The position numbers and the translations under genes are program-made. Positions 27,643 through 40,929 of a DNA stretch of 64,000 nt are shown here, in pieces. Below the pieces are notes generated by a model that had not been told where the DNA came from, did not search any database, and worked only from the letters and a program-made list of their open reading frames with translations. How positions within the stretch are numbered: the stretch's first letter is position 1; each line of letters opens with the position of its first letter. Origin of the DNA: Coriaria nepalensis (lineage: Eukaryota; Streptophyta; Magnoliopsida; Cucurbitales; Coriariaceae); contig CP114482.1 of assembly GCA_027186245.1 (NCBI GenBank), positions 17,069,209-17,133,208 on the forward strand, written 5' to 3'.

Positions 27643-28440
27643 TCGAACGAATTCGATTTTCGCCCTTCAAACATGATTTTCTTACATAACTTGCAATTAA
27701 TCTATTGCAGGCAACGATGCATTATTTTAGCTTGAAAAAGCATATCATTTAGTCTTTTCATATCATTAACTTATTTGAAAGCACGTTGAACCAATTCTAT
27801 TTTTGCATTTAAAACACGACTTTCATGCATAACTTGCAAATGATCAATTGAAGGCAACCATGCAGTTTTTTAGCCTTAAAGTCATATAATTGCGTCTCTT
27901 TCAGTCATTAAATCATTCTAAGTCACTTCGAACGAACTTCACATTTTAAACATGACTTCCATGCATAACCTGCACTTGGTCTATTGAAGGCAACAATGCA
28001 ATTGTTTAGCCTTAAAATCATGTCATTGAGTCTCCTGTAGCGATTAAATCCTTCAAAATAAATCGGAACGAATTCTACTTTCGCCCTTCAAACAAGATTT
28101 TCTTATATAACTTGCATTTAATCTATTGCAGACAAGAATGCATTATTTTGGCCAAAAAAAGCATATCATTCAGTCTTTTCGTATCATTAAATTATTTGAA
28201 AGCACGTCGAACCAATTCTATTTTTGCATTTAAAACACGACTTTCATGCATAACTTGCAAATGATCTATTGAAGGCAACTGTGTATTTTTTTAGACTTAA
28301 AGTCGTATAATTGCGTCTCTTTCAGTCATTAAATCATTCTAAATCACTTCGAATGAAATTCGCATTTTAAACATGAATTTCGTGCATAACTTGCACTTGA
28401 TCTACTGTAGGCAACAATGCATTTGTTTAGCCTTAAAATC
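27643..28440 (+). repeat. Two ordinary trimers
   Basis: Two trimers (842 bp from the A box at 27,643 to the next block's at 28,485), including a C2/gamma pair with GGCCAAAAAAAGC. No other feature seen. Confidence 0.8.
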
Positions 28441-31400
28441 ATGTCATTGAGTCTCTTGTAGTGATTAAGTCATTCTAAGTAAATTCAAACGAATTCTATT
28501 TTCGCCCTTCAAACATGATTTTCTTACATAAATTGCAAATAATCTTTTGCAGACAAACGATGCATTATTTGAGCCTGAAAAAGCATATCATTTAGTCTTT
28601 TCATGTCAGTAAATTATTTGAAAGCACGTCGAACCAATTCGATTTTTGCATTTAAAACACGACTTTCGTGCATAACTTGCAAATGATCTACTGAAGGCAA
28701 CTATGCATTTTTTTAGCCTTAAAGTCGTATAATTGTGTCTCTTTCAGTCATTAAATCATTCTAAATCACTTCGAACGAACTTCACAGTTTAAACATGACT
28801 TCCATGCATAACTTGCAGTTAATCTATTAAAGGCAACAATGCATTTGTTTAGCCTTAAAATCATGTCATTGAGTCTCCTGTACTGATTAAATCATTCTAA
28901 ATTAATTCGAATGAATTCTATTTTCGCCCTTCAAACATGATTTTCTTACATAACTTGCAATTAATCTATTGCAGACAACGATGCATTATTTTAGCCTGAA
29001 AAAGCATATCATTTAGCCTTTTCATATCATTAAATTATTAGAAAGCATGTCGAACCAATTCGAATTTTGCATTTAAAACACGACTTTCGTGCATAACTTG
29101 CAAATGATCTATTGAAGGCAACTATGCATTTTTTTATACTTAAATTCGTACAATTGCGTCTCTTTCAGTCATTAAATCATTCTAAATCACTTCGAACGAA
29201 ATTCGCATTTTAAACATGAATTTCGTGCATAACTTGCACTTGATCTATTGTAGGCAACAATGCATTTGTTTAGCCTTAAAATCATGTCATTGAGTCTCCT
29301 GTAGTGATTTAATCCTTCAAAATAAATCGGAACTAATTCTACTTTCGCCCTTCAAACAAGATTTTCTTACATACCTCGCAATTAATCTATTGCATACAAG
29401 AATGGATTATTTTGGCCAAAAAAAGCATATCATTCAGTCTTTTCATATCATTAAATTATTTGAAAGCACGTCGAACTAATTCTATTTTTACATTTAAAAC
29501 ACGACTTTCATGCATAACTTGCAAATGATCTATTGAAGGCAACTATGCATTTTTTTAGACCTAAATTCGTATAATTGCGTCTCTTTCAGTCATTAGATCA
29601 TTCTAAATCACTTCGAATGAAATTCGCATTTTAAACATGAATTTGGTGCAGAACTTGCACTTGATCTATTGTAGGCAACAATGCATTTGTTTAGCCTTAA
29701 ATCATGTCATTGAGTCTCTTGTAGTGATTAAGTCATTCTAAATAAATTCGAACGAATTCTATTTTCGCCCTTCAAACATATTTTCTTACACAACTTGCAA
29801 ATAATCTATTGCAGACAACAGTGCATTATTTTAGAATTAAAATGCATATCGTTCAGTCTTTTCATATCATTATATTATGTGAAAGCAGATCGAACCAATT
29901 CTATTTTTGCATTTAAAACATGACTTTCATGCATAACTTGCAAATGATCTATTGAAGGCAACTATGCATTTTTTAGACTTAAAGCCGTGTAATTGCGTCT
30001 CCTTCAGTCATTAAATCATTCTAAATCACTTCGAATGAAATTCGCATTTTAAACATGAATTTCGTGCATAACTTCCATTTGATCTATTGTAGGCAACAAT
30101 GCATTTCTTTAGCCTTAAAATCATGTCATTGAGTCTCTTGTACTGATTAAATCATTCTAAATAAATTCAAACGAATTCAATTTTTGCCCTTCAAACATGA
30201 TTTTCTTACATAACTTGCAATTAATCTATTGCAGACAACGATGCATTATTTTAGCCCGAAAAAGCATATCATTTAGCGTTTTCATATCATTAAATTATTT
30301 GAAAGCACATCGAACCAATTCTATTTTTGCATTTAAAACTCGACTTTCGTGCATAACTTGCAAATGATCTATTGAAGGCAACTATGCATTTTTTTAGCCT
30401 TAAAGTAGTATAATTGTGTCTATTTCAGTCATTAAATCATTCTAAATCACTTCGAACGTACTTCACACTTTAAACATGACTTCCATGCATAACTTGCAGT
30501 TGATCTATTGAAGGCAACAATGCAATTGTTTAGCCTTAAAATCATGTCATTAAGTCTCTTGTAGTGATTAAGTCATTCTAAATAAATTCGAACGAATTCT
30601 ACTTTCGCCGTTCAAACATGATTTTCTTATATACCTTGCAATTAATCTATTGCAGACAACAATGCATTATTTTGGCCTAAAAAAGCATATCATTCAGTCT
30701 TTTCATATCATTAAATTATTTGAAAGCACGTCGAACTAATTCTATTTTTGCATTTAAAACACGACTTTCATGCATAACTTGCAAATGATCTATCGAAGGC
30801 AACTATGCATTTTTTTAGACTTAAATTCGTATAATTGCGTCTCTTTCAGTCATTAAATCATTCTAAATCACTTCTAACAAAATTCGCATTTTAAACATTA
30901 ATTTGGTGCAGAACTTGCACTTGATCTATTGTAGGCAACAATGCATTTGTTTAGCCTTAAAATCATGTCATTGAGTCTCTTGTAGTGATTAAGTCATTCT
31001 AAGTAAATTCAAACGAATTCTATTTTCGCCCTTCAAACATGATTTTCTTACATAAATTGCAAATAATCTTTTGCAGACAAACGATGCATTATTTGAGCCT
31101 GAAAAAGCATATCATTTAGTCTTTTCATGTCAGTAAATTATTTGAAAGCACGTCGAACCAATTCGATTTTTGCATTTAAAACACGACTTTCGTGCATAAC
31201 TTGCAAATGATCTACTGAAGGCAACTATGCATTTTTTTAGCCTTAAAGTCGTATAATTGTGTCTCTTTCAGTCATTAAATCATTCTAAATCACTTCGAAC
31301 GAACTTCACAGTTTAAACATGACTTCCATGCATAACTTGCAGTTAATCTATTAAAGGCAACAATGCATTTGTTTAGCCTTAAAATCATGTCATTGAGTCT

Positions 31401-33487
31401 CCTGTACTGATTAAATCATTCTAAATTAATTCGAATGAATTCTATTTTCGCCCTTCAAACATGATTTTCTTACATAACTTGCAATTAATCTATTGCAGAC
31501 AACGATGCATTATTTTAGCCTGAAAAAGCATATCATTTAGCCTTTTCATATCATTAAATTATTAGAAAGCATGTCGAACCAATTCGAATTTTGCATTTAA
31601 AACACGACTTTCGTGCATAACTTGCAAATGATCTATTGAAGGCAACTATGCATTTTTTTATACTTAAATTCGTACAATTGCGTCTCTTTCAGTCATTAAA
31701 TCATTCTAAATCACTTCGAACGAAATTCGCATTTTAAACATGAATTTCGTGCATAACTTGCACTTGATCTATTGTAGGCAACAATGCATTTGTTTAGCCT
31801 TAAAATCATGTCATTGAGTCTCCTGTAGTGATTTAATCCTTCAAAATAAATCGGAACTAATTCTACTTTCGCCCTTCAAACAAGATTTTCTTACATACCT
31901 CGCAATTAATCTATTGCAGACAAGAATGGATTATTTTGGCCAAAAAAAGCATATCATTCAGTCTTTTCATATCATTAAATTATTTGAAAGCACGTCGAAC
32001 TAATTCTATTTTTACATTTAAAACACGACTTTCATGCATAACTTGCAAATGATCTATTGAAGGCAACTATGCATTTTTTTAGACCTAAATTCGTATAATT
32101 GCGTCTCTTTCAGTCATTAGATCATTCTAAATCACTTCGAATGAAATTCGCATTTTAAACATGAATTTGGTGCAGAACTTGCACTTGATCTATTGTAGGC
32201 AACAATGCATTTGTTTAGCCTTAAAATCATGTCATTGAGTCTCTTGTAGTGATTAAGTCATTCTAAATAAATTCGAACGAATTCTATTTTCGCCCTTCAA
32301 ACATATTTTCTTACACAACTTGCAAATAATCTATTGCAGACAACAGTGCATTATTTTAGAATTAAAATGCATATCGTTCAGTCTTTTCATATCATTATAT
32401 TATGTGAAAGCAGATCGAACCAATTCTATTTTTGCATTTAAAACATGACTTTCATGCATAACTTGCAAATGATCTATTGAAGGCAACTATGCATTTTTTT
32501 AGACTTAAAGCCGTGTAATTGCGTCTCCTTCAGTCATTAAATCATTCTAAATCACTTCGAATGAAATTCGCATTTTAAACATGAATTTCGTGCATAACTT
32601 CCATTTGATCTATTGTAGGCAACAATGCATTTCTTTAGCCTTAAAATCATGTCATTGAGTCTCTTGTACTGATTAAATCATTCTAAATAAATTCGAACGA
32701 ATTCAATTTTTGCCCTTCAAACATGATTTTCTTACATAACTTGCAATTAATCTATTGCAGACAACGATGCATTATTTTAGCCCGAAAAAGCATATCATTT
32801 AGCGTTTTCATATCATTAAATTATTTGAAAGCACATCGAACCAATTCTATTTTTGCATTTAAAACTCGACTTTCGTGCATAACTTGCAAATGATCTATTG
32901 AAGGCAACTATGCATTTTTTTAGCCTTAAAGTAGTATAATTGTGTCTCTTTCAGTCATTAAATCATTCTAAATCACTTCGAACGTACTTCACACTTTAAA
33001 CATGACTTCCATGCATAACTTGCAGTTGATCTATTGAAGGCAACAATGCAATTGTTTAGCCTTAAAATCATGTCATTAAGTCTCTTGTAGTGATTAAGTC
33101 ATTCTAAATAAATTCGAACGAATTCTACTTTCGCCGTTCAAACATGATTTTCTTATATACCTTGCAATTAATCTATTGCAGACAACAATGCATTATTTTG
33201 GCCTAAAAAAGCATATCATTCAGTCTTTTCATATCATTAAATTATTTGAAAGCACGTCGAACTAATTCTATTTTTGCATTTAAAACACGACTTTCATGCA
33301 TAACTTGCAAATGATCTATCGAAGGCAACTATGCATTTTTTTAGACTTAAATTCGTATAATTGCGTCTCTTTCAGTCATTAAATCATTCTAAATCACTTC
33401 TAACAAAATTCGCATTTTAAACATTAATTTGGTGCAGAACTTGCACTTGATCTATTGTAGGCAACAATGCATTTGTTTAGCCTTAAA
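28440..33487 (+). repeat. ~2525-bp tandem duplication (18 monomers), two copies
   Basis: CTAAGTAAATTCAAACG lies at 28,475 and 30,999 (offset 2524), and CTTCTAACAAAATTC at 30,871 and 33,397 (offset 2526). The copies are 28,440-30,963 and about 30,964-33,487. They differ only by scattered changes, such as GCATACAAG/GCAGACAAG, a one-base loss in CCTTAAATCATG near 29,699, and TGTCTATTTC/TGTCTCTTTC. This is a young six-trimer duplication. Confidence 0.9.
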
Positions 33488-36400
33488 ATCATGTCATTGA
33501 GTCTCTTGTAGTGATTAAGTCATTCTAAATAAATTCGAACGAATTCTATTTTCGCCCTTCAAACATGATTTTCTTACACAACTTGCAAATAATCTATTGC
33601 AGACAACAGTGCATTATTTTAGAATTAAAATGCATATCGTTCAGTCTTTTCATATCATTATATTATTTGAAAGCACATCGAACCAATTCTATTTTTGCAT
33701 TTAAAACATGACTTTCATGCATAACTTGCAAATGATCTACTGAAGGCAACTATGCATTTTTTTAGACTTAAAGCCGTATAATTGCGTCTCTTTCAATCAT
33801 TAAATCATTCTAAATCACTTCGAACGAAATTCGCATTTTAAATATGAATTTCATGCATAACTTGCACTTGATCTATTGTAGGCAACAATGCATTTGTTTA
33901 GCCTTAAAATCATGTCATTGAGGCTCTTGTACTGATTAAATCATTCTAAATACATTCGAACGAATTCGATTTTTGCCCTTCAAACATGATTTTCTTACAT
34001 AACTTGCAATTAATCTATTGCAGACAACGATGCATTATTTTAGCCCGAAAAAGCATATCATTTAGCCTTTTCATATCATTAAATTATTTGAAAGCACGTC
34101 GAACCAATTCTATTTTTGCATTTAAAACTCGACTTTCGTGCATAACTTGCAAATGATCTATTGAAGGCAACTATGCATTTTTTTAGCTTTAAAGTCGTAT
34201 AATTGCGTCTCTTCCAGTCATTAAATCATTCTAAATCACTTCGAACGAACTTCACACTTTAAACATGACTTCCATGCATAACTTGCAGTTGATCTATTGA
34301 AAGCAACAATGCAATTGTTTAGCCTTAAAATCATGTCATTAAGTCTCTTGTAGTGATTAAATCCTTCAAAATAAATTGGAACGAATTCTACTTTCGCCCT
34401 TCAAACATGATTTTCTTACATAACTTGCAATTAATCTATTGCAGACAACGATGCATTATTTTAGCCTGAAAAAGCATACCATTTAGTCTTTTCATATCAT
34501 TAAATTATTTGAAAGCACGTCGAACCAATTCTTTTTTTGCATTTAAAACACGACTTTCGTGCATAACTTGCAAATGATCTATTGAAGGCAACTATGCATT
34601 TTTTTAGACTTAAATTCTTATAATTGCGTCTCTTTCAGTCATTAAATCATTCTAAATCACTTCGAACGAAATTCGCATTTTAAACATGAATTTCGTGCAT
34701 AACTTGCACTTGATCTATTGTAGGCAACAATGCATTTGTTTAGCCTTAAAATCATGTCATTGAGTCTCTTGTAGTGATTAAGTCATTCTAAATAAATTCG
34801 AACGAATTCTATTTTCGCCTTTCAAACATGATTTTCTTACATAACATGCAATTCATCTATTGCAGACAACAATGCATTATTTTAGCCTGAAAAAGCATAT
34901 CATTTAGCCTTTTCATATCATTAATTATTTGAGAGCACGTCAAACCAATTCTATTTTTGCATGTAAAACACGACTTTCATGCATAATTTGTAAATGATCT
35001 ATTGAAGGCACCTATGCATTTTTTTAGACTTAAAGCCGTATAATTGCGTCTCTTTCAGTCATTAAATCATTCTAAATCACTTTGAACGAAATTCACATTT
35101 TAAACATGAATTTCATGCAGAACTTGCACTTGATCTATTGTAGGCAACAATGCATTTGTTTAGCCTTAAAATCATGTCATTGAGTCTCTTGTAGTGATTA
35201 AGTCATTCTAAATAAATTCGAACGAATTCTATTTTCGCACTTCAAACATGATTTTCTTTCACAACTTGCAAATAATCTATTGCAGACAACAGTGCATTAT
35301 TTTAGAATTAAAATGCATATCGTTGAGTCTTTTCATATCATTACATTATTTGAAAGCACATCGAACCAATTCTATTTTTGCATTTAAAACACGACTTTCA
35401 TGCATAACTGGCAAATGATCTATTGAAGGCAACTATGCATTTTTTTTGCCTTAAAGTCGTATAATTGCGTCTCTTTCAGTCATTAAATAATTCTAAATCA
35501 CTTCGAACGAACTTCACACTTTAACCATGACTTCCATGCCTAACTTGCAGTTGATCTATTGAAGGTAACAATGCATTTGTTTAGCCTTAAAATCATGTCA
35601 TTGAGTCCCTTGTAGTGATTAAGTCATTCTAAATAAATTCGAACGAATTCTATTTTCGCCTTTCAAACATGATTTTCTTACATAACTTGCAATTCATCTA
35701 TTGCAGACAGCGATGCATTATTTGAGAATTAAAATGCATATCGTTCAGTCATTTCATATCGTTATATTATTTGAGAGCACATCAAACCAATTCTATTTTT
35801 GCATGTAAAACACGACTTTCATGCATAACTTGTAACTGATCTATTGAAGGCACCTATGCATTTTTTTAGACTTAAAGTCGTATAATTGCGTCTCTTTCAG
35901 TCATTAAATCATTCTAAATCACTTGGAACGAAATTCGCATTTTAAACATGAATTTCGTGCATAACTTGCACTTGATCTATTGTAGGCAGCAATGCATTTG
36001 TTTGGCCTTAAAATCATGTCATTGAGTCTCCTGTACTGATTAAATCATTCTAAATAAATTCGTACGAATTCGATTTTCGCCCTTCAAACATGATTTTCTT
36101 ACATAACTTGCAATTAATCTATTGCAGACAACGATGCATTATTTTAGCCTGAAAAAGCATATCATTTAGTCTTTTCATATCATTAAATTATTTGAAAGCA
36201 CGTCGAACCAATTCTATTTTTGCATTTAAAACACGACTTTCATGCATAACTTGCAAATGATCTATTGAAGGCAACTATGTATTTTTTTAGCCTTAAACTC
36301 GTATGATTGCGTCTCTTTCACTCATTAAATCATTCTGAATCACTTCGAAGGAACTTCACACTTTAAACATGACTTCCATGCATAACTTGCAGTTAATCTA

Positions 36401-37185
36401 TTAAAGGCAACAATGCATTTGTTTAGCCTTAAAATCATGTCATTGAGTCTCCTGTACTGATTAAATCATTCTAAATTAATTCGAACGAATTCGATTTTCG
36501 CCCTTCAAACATGATTTTCTTACATATCTTGCAATTAATCTACTGCAGACAACGATGCATTATTTTAGCCTGAAAAAGCATATCATTTAGTCTTTTCATA
36601 TCATTAAATTATTTGAAAGCACGTCGAACCAATTCTATTTTTGCATTTAAAACACGACTTTCGTGCATAACTTGCAAATGATCTAATGAAGCCAACAATG
36701 CATTTTTTTAGCCTTAAAGTCGTATGATTGCATCTCTTTCAGTCATTAAATCATTCTGAATCACTTCGAATGATTCTTCACAATTTAAACATGACTTCCA
36801 TGCAGAACTTGCACTTGATCTATTGTAGGCAACAATGCATTTGTTTAGCCTTAAAATCATGTCATTGAGTCTCTTGTAGTGATTAAATCCTTCAAAATAA
36901 ATTGGAACGAATTCTACTTTCGCCGTTCAAACATGATTTTCTTATATACCTTGCAATTAATATATTGCAGACAATAATGCATTATTTTGGCCTAAAAAAG
37001 AATATCATTCAGTCTTTTCATATCATTAAATTATTTCGAAGCACGTCGAACCAATTTTATTTTTGCATTTAAAACACGACTTTCGTGCATAACTTGCAAA
37101 TGATCTATTGAAGGCAACTATGCATTTTTTTAGACTTAAATTCGTATAATTGCGTCTCTTTCAGTCATTAAATCATTCTAAATCA
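33488..37185 (+). repeat. Mixed, more diverged trimers
   Basis: About nine trimers with many private substitutions. One A monomer near 35,720 switches from beta to alpha sequence (GCGATGCATTATTTGAG, then AATTAAAATGC), which looks like a conversion patch. No unique sequence seen. Confidence 0.78.
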
Positions 37186-39450
37186 CTTCGATCAAAATTC
37201 GCATTTTAAACATGAATTTGGTGCAGAACTTGCACTTGATCTATTGTAGGCAACAATGCATTTGTTTAGCCTTAAAATCATGTCATTGAGTCTTTTGTAG
37301 TGATTAAGTCATTCCAAATAAATTCGAACGAATTCTACTTTCGCCCTTCAAACATGATTTTCTTATATGACTTGCAATTAATCTATTGCAGACAACAATG
37401 CATTATTGTTGCCTAAAAAAGCATATCATTCAGTCTTTTGATATCATTAAATTATTTGAAAGCAAGTCGAACCAATTCTATTTTTACATTTAAAACACGA
37501 CTTTCATGCATAACTTGCAAATGATCTATTGAAGGCAACTATGGCTTCTGTTAGATTCAAAGTCGTATAATTGCGTTTGTTTCAGTCATTAAATCATTCT
37601 AAATCACTTCGAACGAAATTCGCATTTTAAACATGAATTTCGTGCATAACTTGCTCTTGATCTATTGTAGGCAACAATGCATTTGTCTAGCCTTAAAATC
37701 ATGTCATTGAGTCTCTTGTACTGATTAAATCATTCTAAATAAATTCGAAAGAATTCGATTTTCGCCCTTCAAACATGATTTTCTTACATAACTTGCAATT
37801 AATCTATTGCAGACGACAGTGCATTATTTTAGAATTAAAATGCATATCATTCAGACTTTTCATATCATTATATTATTTGAAAGCACGTCAAACCAATTCT
37901 ATTTTTGCATTTAAAACACGACTTTCGTGCATAACTTGCAAATGATCTATTGAAGGCAACTATGCATTTTTTTAGCCTTAAAGTCGTATAATTGCGTCTC
38001 TTTCAGTCATTAAATCATTCTAAATCACTTCGAACGAACTTCACACTTTAAACATGACTTCCATGCATAACTTGCACTTGATCTATTGAAAGCAACAATG
38101 CAATTGTTTAGCCTCAAAATCATGTCATTGAGTCTCCTATAGTGATTAAATCCTTCAAAATAAATTGGAACGAATTCTACTTTCGCCCTTCAAACATAAT
38201 TTTCTTATATACCTTGCAATTAATCTATTGCAGACAACAATGCATTATTTTGGCCTAAAAAAGCATATCATTCAGTCTTTTCATATCATTAAATTATTTG
38301 AAAGCACGTCGAACTAATTCTATTTTTGCGTTTAAAACACGACTTTCATGCATAACTTGCAAATGATCTATTGAAGGCAACTATGCATTTTTTTAGACTT
38401 AAATTCGTATAATTGCGTCTCTTTCAGTCATTAAATCATTCTAAATCACTTCGCTCAAAATTCGCATTTTAAACATGAATTTGGTGCAGAACTTGCACTT
38501 GATCTATTGTAGGCAACAATGCATTTGTTTAGCCTTAAAATCATGTCATTGAGTCTTTTGTAGTGATTAAGTCATTCCAAATAAATTCGAACGAATTCTA
38601 CTTTCGCCCTTCAAACATGATTTTCTTATATGACTTGCAATTAATCTATTGCAGACAACAATGCATTATTGTTGCCTAAAAAAGCATATCATTCAGTCTT
38701 TTGATATCATTAAATTATTTGAAAGCAAGTCGAACCAATTCTATTTTTACATTTAAAACACGACTTTCATGCATAACTTGCAAATGATCTATTGAAGGCA
38801 ACTATGGCTTCTGTTAGATTCAAAGTCGTATAATTGCGTTTGTTTCAGTCATTAAATCATTCTAAATCACTTCGAACGAAATTCGCATTTTAAACATGAA
38901 TTTCGTGCATAACTTGCTCTTGATCTATTGTAGGCAACAATGCATTTGTCTAGCCTTAAAATCATGTCATTGAGTCTCTTGTACTGATTAAATCATTCTA
39001 AATAAATTCGAAAGAATTCGATTTTCGCCCTTCAAACATGATTTTCTTACATAACTTGCAATTAATCTATTGCAGACAACGATGCATTATTTTAGCCTGA
39101 AAAAGCATATCATTTAGTCTTTTCATATCATTAAATTATTTGAAAGCACGTCAAACCAATTCTATTTTTGCATTTAAAACACGACTTTCGTGCATAACTT
39201 GCAAATGATCTATTGAAGGCAACTATGCATTTTTTTAGCCTTAAAGTCGTATAATTGCGTCTCTTTCAGTCATTAAATCATTCTAAATCACTTCGAACGA
39301 ACTTCACACTTTAAACATGACTTCCATGCATAACTTGCACTTGATCTATTGAAAGCAACAATGCAATTGTTTAGCCTCAAAATCATGTCATTGAGTCTCC
39401 TATAGTGATTAAATCCTTCAAAATAAATTGGAACGAATTCTACTTTCGCC
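37186..39450 (+). repeat. 1263-bp tandem duplication, two copies
   Basis: GTTGCCTAAAAAAGC lies at about 37,408 and 38,671. TATGGCTTCTGTTAG, GTCTAGCCTTAAAATC and CTCCTATAGTG also repeat at 1263. Within it one A monomer differs between the copies: 37,816-37,873 is alpha type while the matching part near 39,080 is beta type, a likely conversion tract. Confidence 0.85.
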
Positions 39451-40929
39451 CTTCAAACATGATTTTCTTATATAACTTGCAATTAATCTATTGCAGACAA
39501 GAATGCATTATTTTGGCCCAAAAAAGCATATCATTCAGTCTTTTCACATCATTAAATTATTTGAAAGCACGTCGAACCAATTCTATTTTTGCATTTAAAA
39601 CACGACTTTCATGCATAACTTACAAATGATCTATTGAAGGCAACTATGTATTTTTTTATACCTAAACTCGTATAATTGCGTCTCTTTCAGTCATTAAATC
39701 ATTCTAAATCACTTCGAACGAAATTCGCATTTTAAACGTGAATTTCGTGCAGAACTTGCACTTGATCTATTGTAGGCAACAATGGATTTTTTTAGCCATA
39801 AAATCATGTCATTGAATCTCTTGTAGTGATTAAGTCATTCTAAATAAATTCGAACGAATTCTATTTTCGCCCTTCAAACATGATTTTCTTACACAACTTG
39901 CAAATAATCTATTGCAGACAACAGTGCATTATTTTAGAATTAAAATGCATATCATTCAGTCTTTTCATATCATTATATTATTTGAAAGCACATCGAACCA
40001 ATTCTATTTTTGCATTTAAAACACGACTTTCATGCATAACTTGCAAATGATCTATTGAAGGCAACTATGCATTTTTTTAGACTTAAAGTCGTATAATTGT
40101 GTCTCTTTCAGTCATTAAGTCATTCTAAATCACTTCGAACGAAATTCGCATTTTAAACATGAATTTCGTGCATAACTTGCACTTGATCTATTGTAGGCAG
40201 CAATGCATTTGTTTAGCCTTAAAATCAGGTTATTGAGTCTCTTGTACTGATTAAATCATTCTAAATTAATTCGAACGAATTCAATTTTTTCCCTTCAAAC
40301 ATGATTTTCTTACATAACTTGCAATTAATCTATTGCAGACAACGATGCATTATTTTAGCCTGGAAAAGCATATCATTTAGCCTTTTCATATCATTAAATT
40401 ATTTGAAAGCACGTCGAACCAATTCTATTTTTGCATTTAAAACTCGACTTTCTTGCATAACTTGCAAATGATCTATTGAAGGCAACTATGCATTTTTTTA
40501 GCCTTAAAGTCGTATAATTGCGTCTCTTCCAGTCATTAAATCATTCTAAATCACTTCGAACGAACTTCACACTTTAAACATGACTTCCGTGCATAGCTTG
40601 CAGTTGATCTATTGAAGGCAACAATGCAATTGTTTAGCCTTAAAATCATGTCATTAAGTCTCTTGTAGTGATTAAATCCTTCAAAATAAATTGGAACGAA
40701 TTCTACTTTCGCCGTTCAAACATGATTTTCTTATATACCTTGCAATTAATATATTGCAGACAATAATGCATTATTTTGGCCTAAAAAAGAATATCATTCA
40801 GTCTTTTCATATCATTAAATTATTTCGAAGCACGTCGAACCAATTTTATTTTTGCATTTAAAACACGACTTTCGTGCATAACTTGCAAATGATCTATTGA
40901 AGGCAACTATGCATTTTTTTAGACTTAAA
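39451..40929 (+). repeat. Mixed trimers, with a block matching 36.9 kb
   Basis: About 3.5 trimers. The stretch from 40,690 (TATACCTTGCAATTAATATA, CAATAATGC, AAAAGAATATC, TTATTTCGAAGC) matches 36,901 onward at an offset of 3789, nine trimers. No other feature seen. Confidence 0.78.
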
